Positions 24,302-34,213 are shown, numbered from the stretch's first letter. The stretch is DNA of 41,859 nt from Collinsella aerofaciens (GCF_005844325.1 NZ_SPFY01000019.1:1-41859); one strand, 5' to 3'. Notes: generated from the sequence alone by a model not told the origin. Made by a program: numbers and translations.

Positions 24302-24431
24302 ATATACCTTACCTACCGACGAACCCAACTGAGGTGCCGCGCTCGGCGACCGATACATACATACGCTTGAACGGTATTTACTACCGTTCACCGAATTCAT
24401 TGACAAATGATTCGCCAGACAGTATGTATCG
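24302..24431 (-). promoter_or_regulatory. Promoter region with perfect operator palindrome
   Basis: The 365-bp gap 24232-24596 holds no gene. Its key site is a perfect 9-5-9 inverted repeat, TGAACGGTA (24368-24376) with TACCGTTCA (24382-24390). Flanking it is a 10-bp inverted repeat, 24351-24360 with 24422-24431, and a small TCATT/AATGA dyad at 24397-24410. Minus-strand promoter candidates are TATATA (24302-24307) with TTGGGT 16 nt upstream, or TTGTCA (24401-24406) with a weak -10 box that the palindrome would overlap. A regulator of the sialic acid operon is the natural reader; none is encoded in the window. AAACGTTT at 24495-24502 is a further small palindrome. Confidence 0.55.
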
Positions 24432-24596
24432 ACGAGGTGAGATATCAGTCTTCGTCAACCCGCAGGATAGCAGGGTTGTTCACCATGACTAGTCAAACGT
24501 TTTAGCGTTAATAAAACCCGAAACCAGCATGCAATCATGGCGAAATAAATGGTTGAAAATCACGCAATCATGTATATCAGTAGTTTAGGCTCGTGT

Positions 24597-26543
24597 TTAG
24601 CTATCGGAATGGCCAGCCGCCGCCTCGGCGCGCTCGGCATTCCACGCAACGAGCGCCTCGTGGACCGCCTTGGCAACATCGGCAGGTATGCCGCGAACTT
24701 CCGCGATCTCTTGCTCGCTCGCCGCGCGCAAACGCTTCATCGAACCAAAATGGCGCATAAGGGCACGTTTTCTGGTGGGTCCCACGCCTGGAACGTCATC
24801 GAGTACCGAAACTGTCATGGCTTTATCGCGCAACTCACGATGGAATGTGATTGCAAAACGGTGCGATTCATCGCGCACCTGTTTAATTAGATAGAGCGAA
24901 GCAGACCCGGTCGGCAGCACGACGGGAGTCTCGTCCCAAGGCACAAAAACTTCCTCATCGGCCTTTGCCAAGCCACAAACTGGTATATCGAGCCCAAGAG
25001 CCTCAAGTTGCTTGATCGCAGCGGTCAATTGCGGCTTACCGCCATCGACAACGAGCAAATCGGGGCGCGAGCCAAAGCGCTCGTCGGCCATGCGCTCGGG
25101 AGCATAGCGTCGTCCCAAAACCTCGGACATCGACACGAAGTCGTTTGCCTCGTCCAATTCGGCCTGAATTTTAAAACGACGGTACTGGCTCTTGTCGGCG
25201 CGTCCGTTGGTAAACACCACCATCGAGGCGACGGTAAAGGTTCCATGCAGCGTCGAGATATCGAAGCACTCGATACGCATCGGCGGCGCCGGCAGCGCCA
25301 GCGCGCTTTCGAGCTCCAGGAGCGCTTGATTGGTGCGGTCGTCAGCGTACCCCGTTCGCATCATGTAGCGCATGAGGGCATGGCGCGCATTTTTGGATGC
25401 CATATCGAGCAAACGGTGCTTTTCGCCACGCTGCGGCCTATGGAGATGGCAGGAACGCTCGCGCTTGCCTGCAAGCCACTCCCCCAGCGCCTCCGCATCC
25501 TCAAGCTCGACAGAGAGGTTTATCTCAGCTGGAATATCGGCCGTCTCGTCGTAATAGCGCTTAAGAAAGCCCGACTGGAGCTCTTCCTCGTCAACATCAA
25601 GACCCTTGTCAAGAATGAACTCGCAGGTTCGAACCGTTCGACCCTCACGCACGACAAAGACGCAAGCGGCGGAGATGGTCTCCTCGCGATAGAAACCGAT
25701 GACATCGATATCGACACTGGAGGGAAAAACGACTTGCTGACGGTCGTCCAGACCCCTGATGACCTCCAAACGACGTTTGACGCGTGCCGCGCGCTCAAAG
25801 TCGAGCGCCTCGGCGGCATCCGTCATCTCGGAGGTCAGCTCATCGACGACATCCTTGCGATGGCCCGACAAAAAACGTTCGACACGTTTGACGTTCTTGG
25901 CATAGTCCGTAGGAGAAATCGCGCCGACACACGCACCCGGGCCGCGCCCGACATGGTAGTCAAAGCAGGGACGCCCGTTTTGCGCGCAAATCATATTGAC
26001 GATGTCTTCCTCGCCCCTGTGGGACTCGACGATACGACGACAACGACGCCACTCCGCACAGGATGCGGAGCAGATGGGGATAACCTTGCGCAGCGTATCT
26101 ATCGTCTCACGTGCCGCACGGCTATCGGTATAGGGACCAAAATAACGCGTTCCCGGCTTATGACGCTCGCGCGTATATTTGATAGCGGGATACAGGTCGC
26201 CCTTTGTAATGGCGATAAAGGGGTAGCTCTTGTCATCCTTGAGGTCGACGTTAAAGTACGGATGGTACTGACCAATCAAATTGCGCTCGAGCACCAACGC
26301 CTCGTGCTCGGTCTCCACCACGATATAGTCAAAGCTCGCCACCAGCTGCATCATCAGCGGGATCTTTTGACGCTCATCCTGCAGTGTCACGTACTGGCGC
26401 ATACGGGAACGCAAGTTTTTTGCCTTGCCCACGTAGATGACATCGCCCTTGGCATCCTTCCAAAGGTAGCATCCGGGCTGTGTGGGAACGCGCGAAACCT
26501 GCTCGGCAAGCGTTGGAATGTTGTCGTGACCGGCCACACGCAC
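24597..26543 (-). CDS. uvrC: Excinuclease ABC subunit C
   Basis: Makes both incisions in nucleotide excision repair once UvrB is loaded. The 648-aa protein has the GIY-YIG nuclease (PGCYLWKD, then VIYVGKAKNLRSR) in the first 100 residues, a UVR motif (AAEALDFERAARVKRRLEVI) near 240-260, the RNase H-like domain with IECFDIS and LLVVDGGKPQL, and a helix-hairpin-helix pair at the end (DDVPGVGPTRKRAL). The start is GTG directly abutting the murJ stop; a second GTG two codons on (26537) is an alternative. It is the last gene of the deacylase-murJ-uvrC run, and no clear terminator follows. Confidence 0.95.
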   Translation of the reverse strand: MRVAGHDNIPTLAEQVSRVPTQPGCYLWKDAKGDVIYVGKAKNLRSRMRQYVTLQDERQKIPLMMQLVASFDYIVVETEHEALVLERNLIGQYHPYFNVDLKDDKSYPFIAITKGDLYPAIKYTRERHKPGTRYFGPYTDSRAARETIDTLRKVIPICSASCAEWRRCRRIVESHRGEEDIVNMICAQNGRPCFDYHVGRGPGACVGAISPTDYAKNVKRVERFLSGHRKDVVDELTSEMTDAAEALDFERAARVKRRLEVIRGLDDRQQVVFPSSVDIDVIGFYREETISAACVFVVREGRTVRTCEFILDKGLDVDEEELQSGFLKRYYDETADIPAEINLSVELEDAEALGEWLAGKRERSCHLHRPQRGEKHRLLDMASKNARHALMRYMMRTGYADDRTNQALLELESALALPAPPMRIECFDISTLHGTFTVASMVVFTNGRADKSQYRRFKIQAELDEANDFVSMSEVLGRRYAPERMADERFGSRPDLLVVDGGKPQLTAAIKQLEALGLDIPVCGLAKADEEVFVPWDETPVVLPTGSASLYLIKQVRDESHRFAITFHRELRDKAMTVSVLDDVPGVGPTRKRALMRHFGSMKRLRAASEQEIAEVRGIPADVAKAVHEALVAWNAERAEAAAGHSDS

Positions 26544-28226
26544 CTACTTGCGACGAAGCAGCGCCGAGACCTCAGGCATCTTAAGGACGACGGCAAGGCC
26601 AAAGGTAACAGCAAGCGAGACGACACCCGCAACGCAAACGTAGCCAAGAGTAATCAGAATCGAGCCGCCAAGTGCCCCGACAAAGTGTTCAAGCACCCAC
26701 ATGACGCCGGCGCCTGCGGCAGCACCTAGACCACCGAGCAAAAGGCCAAAGAAACCGCCATGCAGGATAGATTTGACCTGAAGGCCACGCAGGCGACGAC
26801 GCAGCCACCACAGCGAACAGCCGACCAAGATCACGTAGTCGACAACATACGAAAGCGCGATTGCCGGCATACCGAAGCCCAGCACAACGCCAAACAGCAG
26901 AACCGAGCCGGCCTGGCCGATGGCAGAATACAGGCAATAGCGGCTATAGGGCTTCATGTCGAGCAAGGCAGAGAAGCTCTTCTGCATCAACACGACCACG
27001 CCGTAGAGCGGCAGCGAGAGCGCTAGGTAGACAAGGTACTCGGACACCAGCGCCACTCCGGATTCATCGAACTTGCCAGCACAGTAGATCATGTTGAGCG
27101 GACGTGCGAAGACAATCAGGTACAGTGCGAACGGAATCAGGAAGAACAGCATCTGGGCGACGCCACGCGAAATGCCCGTGCGTACGCTGTCGTAATCCTT
27201 CTCCTGTGCGTCGTGAGAGAGCTCGGTATAGAGCGCCGTCGAAAGCGAGGCGGCAATCAGCGCGTAGGGCAGCGTGTACCACAGGCGCGCATAGGCGATG
27301 ACGGAAGGACCAGTCTCGGGCTGGACCACCAGCGCGGCAGCGTTGGTGATAGAAGTCGAGACAAACATGCACACCGTGGCGAGCAGCGTCGGGATACCGA
27401 GCGCAATCGTCTGGCGCAGCGCGGGGTCCTTAAAGTCGATATGGATATGGGGATGCACGCCGTGCTTGCTAAGCGCGGGAATCTGACATGCCATCTGAAC
27501 AAAGACACCGAGGGTCGTACCGGCCGCAATCAAGATGATGCCGGCACGTTCGCCAAACTGTGCGGACACGGGCGCAAAACCCATAAAGCTCGCAATGACG
27601 ATCACATTGTTGAGGACCGGGGCAAACGTCGACCAGAAGTAGTCGCGGTGTGCGTTGAGAACGCCCGAGAACACCGAGCCCAAACCATAAAACAGAATCT
27701 GGATGGCAAAGAAACGGAACATGAACGCAGCGGTATCCATGCTGCCGCCGTCACCCGAAAGGAACGATTGCGTCCAGATAAAGCCCGGGGCGAACACGGT
27801 CCCCAGCAACGAAATGCCACCCAGCACCAAAAGCAGAATGCCGAGCAGGTTGCCCACGTACTCGTTCGAGGCCTCGCGACCCTGCTCACGCCTCACGCCC
27901 ATGTACACGGGCAAAAACGCCGTCACGAGCATGCCGCCCATCACGAGTTCGTAGAGCATATTGGGCAGGTTGTTGGCGACCTGATAGGAGGACGAAAGTA
28001 GCGACATGCCGATAGCGGCCGCCATTGCCCACGTGCGGATAAAACCGGTGACGCGAGACACAATGGTCAGGATGGTCATAAGCCCGGCGGAACGACCAAC
28101 CGTGGAGTAGTCCGACGAGCCCATGTCGTCAGTGTCATCTCGCGACGAAGAAGCTTCGGATGAGGGTGTCTGAGGCGCAGATTCTTTTGCAAAATGAGCT
28201 CCGCGCTTCAATTCTTCCTGCGCCAT
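26544..28226 (-). CDS. murJ: Lipid II flippase MurJ (MviN family)
   Basis: Moves the peptidoglycan precursor lipid II across the membrane. The 560-aa protein has a polar, acidic 45-residue N-terminal tail, then the MviN core: SAGLMTILTIVSRVTGFIRTW, SYQVANNLPNMLYELVMGGMLVTAFLPVY and about 14 hydrophobic helices to the end. ATG 28226 follows GAGAGGA and lies 3 nt beyond the preceding stop. In many Actinobacteria MurJ carries a C-terminal pseudokinase extension; here it is absent and length is close to the core family. Confidence 0.9.
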   Translation of the reverse strand: MAQEELKRGAHFAKESAPQTPSSEASSSRDDTDDMGSSDYSTVGRSAGLMTILTIVSRVTGFIRTWAMAAAIGMSLLSSSYQVANNLPNMLYELVMGGMLVTAFLPVYMGVRREQGREASNEYVGNLLGILLLVLGGISLLGTVFAPGFIWTQSFLSGDGGSMDTAAFMFRFFAIQILFYGLGSVFSGVLNAHRDYFWSTFAPVLNNVIVIASFMGFAPVSAQFGERAGIILIAAGTTLGVFVQMACQIPALSKHGVHPHIHIDFKDPALRQTIALGIPTLLATVCMFVSTSITNAAALVVQPETGPSVIAYARLWYTLPYALIAASLSTALYTELSHDAQEKDYDSVRTGISRGVAQMLFFLIPFALYLIVFARPLNMIYCAGKFDESGVALVSEYLVYLALSLPLYGVVVLMQKSFSALLDMKPYSRYCLYSAIGQAGSVLLFGVVLGFGMPAIALSYVVDYVILVGCSLWWLRRRLRGLQVKSILHGGFFGLLLGGLGAAAGAGVMWVLEHFVGALGGSILITLGYVCVAGVVSLAVTFGLAVVLKMPEVSALLRRK

Positions 28227-28229
28227 CGC

Positions 28230-28730
28230 TCAGTCCTCTCTCGTGATCGGGGCAACCGTCGCCCCGCAAAATGCAACTAAGTCATCGGGAGCAAGCTCAA
28301 GCTGATAGCCGCGCTTGCCACCCGAGATAAAAATGGTATCCCAAAGGACGCATGTCTCATCGATCAGCGTCCGGAAGCGTTTTTTCATACCGACCGGGCT
28401 GCAACCGCCACGGACATACCCCGTCGCGGCAAGCAAATCTTTGACATGCATCATGGTCAGTGACTTTTCGCCTGCGGCGCGCGCGGCGGCCTTGAGGTCG
28501 AGCTCGTCGGCAACAGGAATGCAGCACACGACATGGTCGTTGGACGGCGTCGTGCAGACCAGGGTCTTAAATCCCTGACCGGGCTCCTCGCCAAGCTGCT
28601 CGGAAATCGCGACGCCCAGACCTGACGATTCATCGCCATCGTCTTCGTACGTATGGAGAACATAGGAGATGCCGGCGCTTTCCAGCTCGCGCATCGCATT
28701 GGTTTTTGGCGTCTTAACAGCCTTTGCCAT
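28230..28730 (-). CDS. ybaK: YbaK/EbsC family aminoacyl-tRNA deacylase (Cys-tRNA(Pro) type)
   Basis: Hydrolyses mischarged tRNA, in the type member Cys-tRNA(Pro). The 166-aa protein has the YbaK fold with FKTLVCTT (probable catalytic Lys), the conserved GYVRGGCSPVGMKKRF segment, and FISGGKRGYQLELAPDDL at the end. ATG 28730 is chosen because GGAAAGGA precedes it and MAKAVKTPKTNAMRELE fits the family start; the frame stays open upstream. A TATACT box (28768-28773, minus strand) about 40 nt upstream is a candidate -10. First gene of the operon with murJ and uvrC. Confidence 0.88.
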   Translation of the reverse strand: MAKAVKTPKTNAMRELESAGISYVLHTYEDDGDESSGLGVAISEQLGEEPGQGFKTLVCTTPSNDHVVCCIPVADELDLKAAARAAGEKSLTMMHVKDLLAATGYVRGGCSPVGMKKRFRTLIDETCVLWDTIFISGGKRGYQLELAPDDLVAFCGATVAPITRED

Positions 28731-28812
28731 GGCACATCCTTTCCCTCGCAGAGCGACGCAAGGATTAAGTATAGGGCCAATTCCGCCGCATATGCCATCT
28801 CGACACACAGAA

Positions 28813-28843
28813 GCGCCACCGAATCAAAAGGAATCGGTGGCGC
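28813..28843 (-). terminator. Terminator after uvrA
   Basis: Positions 28813-28822 pair with 28834-28843 (10 GC-rich bp). After an A-A mismatch two more pairs follow inside. On the minus strand the stem runs into TTCTGTGTGT, a poor U-run. It lies about 20 nt past the uvrA stop and before the ybaK-murJ-uvrC promoter. Confidence 0.6.
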
Positions 28844-28863
28844 GTCGGTACTACAACGTCTCT

Positions 28864-31743
28864 TTACTGCGCGTCGAGCTGCGCCTGGCGCTCACGGTCA
28901 CGCTTGAGCAGCGGCGCCAAGAACTTGCCCGTGTAGCTCTGCGAACATGCCGCGACTTGCTCCGGCGTGCCTGAGACCACGACGGCTCCGCCGCCATTGC
29001 CGCCCTCGGGGCCCATATCGATCAGGCGGTCGGCAACCTTGATGACATCAAGGTTGTGCTCGATCACCAGAACCGTGTTGCCCGCATCGACCAGGCGCTG
29101 CAACACGTCGAGTAGCTGGCGAACATCCTCAAAATGAAGGCCGGTTGTGGGCTCGTCCAAAATGTAGAACGTCTTGCCTGTCTGACGACGATGAAGCTCC
29201 TTGGCGAGCTTCACGCGCTGCGCCTCGCCGCCCGAAAGCGTCGTAGCGGGCTGGCCCAAGCTCACGTAGCCCAGACCCACGTCATATAGGGTCTGCAGTT
29301 TGCGCTTAATCTGCGGGATATTCCCAAAGAAAGCCAGTGCTTCGGTAACACTCATGTCGAGCACGTCCGAGATTGTCTTGCCGCGGTAGGTAACCTCGAG
29401 TGTCTCGCGGTTATAACGCTTGCCGCCACATACCTCACAGGGGACATAGATATCGGGAAGGAAGTGCATCTCGATCTTGATCTGGCCATCGCCCTTGCAC
29501 GCCTCGCAGCGACCGCCGCTTACGTTAAAGGAGAAACGTCCCGGCGAGTACCCGCGCGCCTTCGACTCCGGCGTGCTTGCAAATAGCGCACGCAGATCAT
29601 CCCACAGGCCAATATAGGTCGCAGGGTTCGAACGCGGCGTGCGACCGATCGGCGACTGGTCGATATCGATTACCTTATCGATGCACTCGATGCCCTCAAT
29701 CTTCTTGTACGGCCCCACGGGACGCGTCGAACGATGAATGGCATTCGTAAGCGCGGGCGCAATCGTATCGGTGACCAGGGAGCTCTTGCCCGATCCCGAA
29801 ACACCGGTAACAACCGTGAGCGTACCGAACTCAATCTTGGCGGTAACGTTTTTGAGGTTGTTAGCGCGGGCACCCGTGATCTTAAGACAGCCGCGGCCGG
29901 GCTTGCGGCGCTCATCAGGCACGCGAATCATCCGTTTGCCGGTCAAATAGGCACCCGTCATGGAATCGGGGCACGCCATGATATCAGCAGGCGTTCCTGC
30001 GGCGACCACGTGTCCGCCGTTAACGCCCGCGCCGGGACCCATATCGATCACGTAGTCGGCAGCGCGAATAGTATCTTCGTCGTGCTCGACGACGATAACG
30101 GTATTACCGATATCGCGCAAGCGCTCGAGCGTCTTGATCAGGCGCTCGTTGTCGCGTTGATGAAGGCCGATCGACGGCTCGTCCAGAATGTACAGAACGC
30201 CCATGAGGCCGGCGCCGATCTGCGTTGCCAGGCGAATGCGCTGTGCCTCACCGCCGGAAAGCGTCGCCGAGGCGCGATCGAGCGTCAGATAGTCGAGTCC
30301 GACATCGACCAGAAAACGCAGGCGCTCCAGGATTTCCTTGACGATGCGACCGCCGATAAACTGCTGACGCTCGGTAAGCTCCAGGCCCTCAAAAAACTCG
30401 AGCGACTCACGACACGACAGGCAGCAGACGTCGTAAATGGACTTGCCGCCCACGGTGACGGCAAGCATCTCGGGACGCAGACGAGCACCATGACAGCTCG
30501 AGCATGGCTCTTCGCGAATGTATTTCTCCAAGCGAGTCCTGGTGTTCTCGTTCGTCGTCTCGTTGTAGCGCTCGTACAGGATGTTGCGCACACCCGAGAA
30601 CTTAGTGTCCCACTGGCTGCGACGCCCATCGAGCTTTTGATAGTCGACCGAGATCTTCGCGTCGCCCATGCCATCCAAAAACGCACGACGCACCCGCGGG
30701 GGCAGGTCCTCCCATGGCGTATCGGCACTCACCTTAAAGTGTTTGCAGACCGCGGCAAAAATCTGCGGATAATAGTTGGAATTGCCGAACAGGCTGCCAA
30801 AGACTCCGTCGGCAATCGACTTTGAGGGGTCTTCAATCAGTGCCTCGGCATCGACTGTCTTTTTAAAGCCCAGGCCGTCGCACTCGGGACATGCACCATA
30901 GGGCGCGTTGAACGAGAAATCGCGCGGCTGCAGGTCGTCGATGGAATGCCCGTGCTCCGGGCACGCCAGCGCCAGCGAATACTCCAGCAGCTCGCCCTCG
31001 GTTCCCTCGGGAGCGTCGCGGTCGGGCAGCATGTACACGCTCACGTTACCGTGCGCCAGTGCCGTCGCCTGCTCAACGGACTCGGCAATGCGACCCAGGG
31101 AGTTCTCTCGAATCACGATACGGTCAACCACGACCTCAATGTCGTGTTTGAACTTCTTGTCCAGGTCGATAGGGTCGTCAAGCGAGCGCACCTCGCCGTC
31201 GACGCGCACACGGCTAAAGCCCTCCGCACGCAGGTCCTCAAACAGCTTGGCGTATTCGCCCTTGCGTCCACGAACCACCGGCGCCAACACAAACGCGCGG
31301 CGGCCCTCCCCCGCCGCCAGCACCTTGTCGGCGACCTGATCGGTCGTCTGACGCTCAATGACACGACCGCACTCAGGACAGTGCGGCGTTCCCACGCGAG
31401 CAAACAGCAGACGCAGATAGTCATAAATCTCGGTTACGGTGCCCACCGTCGAGCGTGGGTTTTTGGACGTCGTCTTCTGATCGATCGACACAGCCGGCGA
31501 CAGACCGTCAATCGAGTCCAGATCGGGCTTGTCCATCTGGCCCAAAAACTGACGCGCATAGCTCGAAAGGCTCTCGACGTAACGGCGCTGGCCCTCGGCA
31601 TAGATGGTATCGAACGCCAGTGAGCTCTTGCCCGATCCGGAAAGACCGGTTATGACCACGAGCTGGTCACGCGGAATGGAAACATCGATATCGCGCAGGT
31701 TATGCTCGCGCGCGCCGCGAATAACGATAGAAGAATCAGACAT
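28864..31743 (-). CDS. uvrA: Excinuclease ABC subunit A
   Basis: DNA damage sensor and UvrB loader of nucleotide excision repair. The 959-aa length is normal. It has two ABC ATPase modules, the first with Walker A GLSGSGKSS near residue 35 and the second with GVSGSGKSS in the second half. The hallmark segments YAEGQRRYVESLSSYARQFL, PSIGLHQRDN and DEPTTGLHFEDVR are present. Zinc-finger cysteine sets lie around CPECDGLG and CEACKGDG...CEVCGGKRY. A LexA-like box stands 62 bp upstream of the ATG, consistent with SOS control. Monocistronic by layout. Confidence 0.96.
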   Translation of the reverse strand: MSDSSIVIRGAREHNLRDIDVSIPRDQLVVITGLSGSGKSSLAFDTIYAEGQRRYVESLSSYARQFLGQMDKPDLDSIDGLSPAVSIDQKTTSKNPRSTVGTVTEIYDYLRLLFARVGTPHCPECGRVIERQTTDQVADKVLAAGEGRRAFVLAPVVRGRKGEYAKLFEDLRAEGFSRVRVDGEVRSLDDPIDLDKKFKHDIEVVVDRIVIRENSLGRIAESVEQATALAHGNVSVYMLPDRDAPEGTEGELLEYSLALACPEHGHSIDDLQPRDFSFNAPYGACPECDGLGFKKTVDAEALIEDPSKSIADGVFGSLFGNSNYYPQIFAAVCKHFKVSADTPWEDLPPRVRRAFLDGMGDAKISVDYQKLDGRRSQWDTKFSGVRNILYERYNETTNENTRTRLEKYIREEPCSSCHGARLRPEMLAVTVGGKSIYDVCCLSCRESLEFFEGLELTERQQFIGGRIVKEILERLRFLVDVGLDYLTLDRASATLSGGEAQRIRLATQIGAGLMGVLYILDEPSIGLHQRDNERLIKTLERLRDIGNTVIVVEHDEDTIRAADYVIDMGPGAGVNGGHVVAAGTPADIMACPDSMTGAYLTGKRMIRVPDERRKPGRGCLKITGARANNLKNVTAKIEFGTLTVVTGVSGSGKSSLVTDTIAPALTNAIHRSTRPVGPYKKIEGIECIDKVIDIDQSPIGRTPRSNPATYIGLWDDLRALFASTPESKARGYSPGRFSFNVSGGRCEACKGDGQIKIEMHFLPDIYVPCEVCGGKRYNRETLEVTYRGKTISDVLDMSVTEALAFFGNIPQIKRKLQTLYDVGLGYVSLGQPATTLSGGEAQRVKLAKELHRRQTGKTFYILDEPTTGLHFEDVRQLLDVLQRLVDAGNTVLVIEHNLDVIKVADRLIDMGPEGGNGGGAVVVSGTPEQVAACSQSYTGKFLAPLLKRDRERQAQLDAQ

Positions 31744-31804
31744 GGAAGCTCCTTGCCTCCTACAACTTCAAATCACACTGACGATGAGTTTAGCGCACTC
31801 GACG

Positions 31805-31818
31805 CGCACAGATGTTCG
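31805..31818 (-). promoter_or_regulatory. LexA-like SOS box upstream of uvrA
   Basis: On the minus strand the 14-mer reads CGAAC-ATCT-GTGCG, 9 of 10 matches to the Gram-positive CGAAC-N4-GTTCG consensus. It sits 62 bp before the uvrA ATG, just downstream of a TGTATT sequence that could be a -10 box. uvrA is a classic LexA target, which raises the prior. Confidence 0.55.
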
Positions 31819-31936
31819 TAATACAAGATTCGCAGACGTTTTGCTTTGCGTATCGGGTGCTTTGTTTCTCGAAATGCCGGGAAAAGGTTACAGTAATCTA
31901 ATACTGAACTTAATTTGCTGTAACAGAGGAACGTCC

Positions 31937-34090
31937 ATGACCGAAGATATCCCCCTTGAAATCACTTCGAGTGACATGGCCAATCTGCCCATATTCATCG
32001 CCGTCCTTATCGTGGCCGCTGTCATCGCACGCATATGCGTTTCAGTCAAACGAAAGGAACAGCCGCCTGTTTTTCGCGCCCTTTGGTGCGCGACGCTCCT
32101 CATCCCGCTCGGCATGGTAGCTGCATGGATTACGAATCAATTGCTCGTAAATGAGGACAGTTCCCTATGGGTCCTTTCTTATTCGGCACTCGGTGCTGCC
32201 GCCGTCATACTTCTTGTCGAGCCCTTGGTTTCGGGACTTATCGACCAAACCGATCTTGCGACGGGAACGGTTGCCTGTATTTGCCGTGACATCCTTGTCA
32301 TCGCCGCTGTTTCAGCGCTCTCGTTCGTTTCACTCGAAATTGCCTGCAACGAAACGTTCTATCGCATTCCCGCCAACTCATTCGGGTTTTCCGTCGGGCT
32401 GCTCGCGACGGTTCTACTCTCCCTTTATTTGCTGGGACAGCGTCATGGAGGCGTCATGACCCTCGTGCCCATCATCTGTTGCATCCTTGGCATTGCCGAG
32501 CACTTCGTCATAACGTTTAAAGGCGAAGCCATCCTGCCAAGCGATATCTTGGCCCTTGGCACCGCAATGGAGGTGAGCGAGGGATACGAGTTTACCTTTA
32601 CCGCCGGAATCGTAACCTCTCTCGCCCTGCTGGAGATTTCCCTGGGGCTTCTTTCGCTTATCCGACCGCGAAAGCTCCGTACGTCCACCCATGTCTTCCC
32701 CGCAATCGCCGCTAACCTCTGCGCTTTTCTGCTAGTGACCGTTGTGGGGCTCTCGGGCTTTTCCAGCATCGACTTGGAGCAGGCGCTGGATTTTGGATTT
32801 GACCGTTGGCAGCCCATCACCACATATGCGTCTCAGGGTTTTATCACTTCGTTCACCGAAATGGTCAACGAGTTGCCCATTGAGAAGCCCGAAGACTATA
32901 CGCCCGATGAGGCGCAGAGCATCGAGCAGGAGCTCGCCGCCGCCTACGACAGCACGTATGGCTCGAGCGAGCAGCGCGCGGCTGCCGTTGCCCAGTTCAA
33001 TGAAATCAAGCCAACGATTGTTGCCGTCATGAACGAGAGTTTTAGCGACCTTTCGTGCTTTGAGCAGCTCCAGGCGGCCGGGTACACCGGCCCCGCATTC
33101 TACAACTCGCTTCCCGACACACTTGTTCGCGGCACCATGCTCGCTTCGGTCACCGGTGGCGGAACGGCAAACTCCGAATTCGAATTTTTGACCGGAGCGT
33201 CAACGGCCTTTGTCGGATTAGGCAAGATCCCCTATCAGCTGTATCAGATGAATGGCGTCAACAGCCTGGCAAAGGACCTTAAAGAGCTTGGGTATACCGC
33301 TACCGCTATGCACCCGCAAAACCCCGTCAACTACCATCGAGATAAAATCTATCAGCAGTTGGGCTTTGGAGACTTTCTTTCAATCGGCGATTTCGAAGGT
33401 GCGCCCTGTTACCATGCCGGCGTATGCGACTACGCCACCTACGACAAGATACTCGACCTGCTTAGAACCGACGAAGCGCCGCAGTTCATCTTTGACGTCA
33501 CGATGCAAAATCACGGCGGCTACGACTATGGCACCGTTCCCGCCGAAGAGCTGACAAACTATTGGGTCGAGGGAGCCAGTGAGGGCGCCAATAGCGCGCT
33601 CAACACCTATCTCACCTGCATCAACGCATCCGACCGGGACCTCGAGTACTTTATCAACGAGCTCCGCAATATCGGCAGATCGGTTGTTCTTGTCTTTTTT
33701 GGCGACCATCAGCCGAGCGCCACAACGACTCTCAACGACGAGCTGTACCCTCAGGAAGACACGGCAAGCCACGCTTTCCGTGTCTATCAGTCGACCTATT
33801 TCGTCTGGGCTAACTATGAAATCGCCGGCAATACCGAGCTCAACGTCTACGACACCGTCGGGGCAAACGAGATTGCAGCCATTACCCTAAATAAGATCGG
33901 CGCCCCGCTCACCGACTATCAAAAGGCCCTGCTTGCAACAAGGTCAGATGTGCCCACCATCAATGTCGCCGGCTATCTCGGTGCCGACGGGCTGCGCTAC
34001 GACTTGGAATCTGAAGACAGCCCCTACACCTCGACGATCGATAAGCTGCAGCGCATGCAATACCTCGAGTTCGCCAGCAAAGTTCAGTAA
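31937..34090 (+). CDS. LTA-synthase-like phosphoglycerol transferase (sulfatase fold)
   Basis: Membrane enzyme of the LtaS/MdoB group, which transfers phosphoglycerol onto glycolipids or glycans outside the membrane. From ATG 31937 (AGAGGA upstream) it has 717 aa. About eight hydrophobic helices lie within residues 15-275, then a linker, then a sulfatase-fold domain from about 357. Metal and active-site residues are visible: Glu367 in VMNESFSD, nucleophile Thr410 in GGGTANSEFEFLTG, the VTMQNHGGY loop and FFGDHQPS. The substrate, lipoteichoic acid or another cell-envelope polymer, cannot be read from sequence. It is divergent from uvrA. A longer frame from 31604 runs over uvrA and is rejected. 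Confidence 0.85.
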   Translation: MTEDIPLEITSSDMANLPIFIAVLIVAAVIARICVSVKRKEQPPVFRALWCATLLIPLGMVAAWITNQLLVNEDSSLWVLSYSALGAAAVILLVEPLVSGLIDQTDLATGTVACICRDILVIAAVSALSFVSLEIACNETFYRIPANSFGFSVGLLATVLLSLYLLGQRHGGVMTLVPIICCILGIAEHFVITFKGEAILPSDILALGTAMEVSEGYEFTFTAGIVTSLALLEISLGLLSLIRPRKLRTSTHVFPAIAANLCAFLLVTVVGLSGFSSIDLEQALDFGFDRWQPITTYASQGFITSFTEMVNELPIEKPEDYTPDEAQSIEQELAAAYDSTYGSSEQRAAAVAQFNEIKPTIVAVMNESFSDLSCFEQLQAAGYTGPAFYNSLPDTLVRGTMLASVTGGGTANSEFEFLTGASTAFVGLGKIPYQLYQMNGVNSLAKDLKELGYTATAMHPQNPVNYHRDKIYQQLGFGDFLSIGDFEGAPCYHAGVCDYATYDKILDLLRTDEAPQFIFDVTMQNHGGYDYGTVPAEELTNYWVEGASEGANSALNTYLTCINASDRDLEYFINELRNIGRSVVLVFFGDHQPSATTTLNDELYPQEDTASHAFRVYQSTYFVWANYEIAGNTELNVYDTVGANEIAAITLNKIGAPLTDYQKALLATRSDVPTINVAGYLGADGLRYDLESEDSPYTSTIDKLQRMQYLEFASKVQ

Positions 34091-34150
34091 GCCCGCCCAT
34101 TCGCTTGGGTCCATCGTATTGCAAGCACGCTCGGCCCAAATGCATCGCAA

Positions 34151-34213
34151 ATGACTCCCGCTCGCAAACGAGGGTACAATGACGCTCGTGTCACACCGCG
34201 GGGCTCCGGCCCC
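34151..34213 (+). promoter_or_regulatory. Candidate promoter and leader hairpin of the mrp transcript
   Basis: TACAAT (34175-34180) is preceded after 18 nt by ATGACT (34151-34156). Transcription would begin near 34187. A GGGGC-TCCG-GCCCC hairpin (34200-34213) follows, then the AAAGGAG ribosome-binding site. The gap 34091-34235 has no strong terminator for the gene before it. Confidence 0.5.

Noticed and set aside
24456-24478. Hairpin CAACCC/GGGTTG as the uvrC terminator
   Set aside because: The stem is short and interrupted, there is no U-run on the minus strand, and it lies over 110 nt past the uvrC stop.
31604-31936. N-terminal extension of the LTA-synthase-like gene
   Set aside because: The extra 111 residues overlap uvrA on the other strand and are not membrane-like; ATG 31937 has a good ribosome-binding site and is followed by the expected helices.
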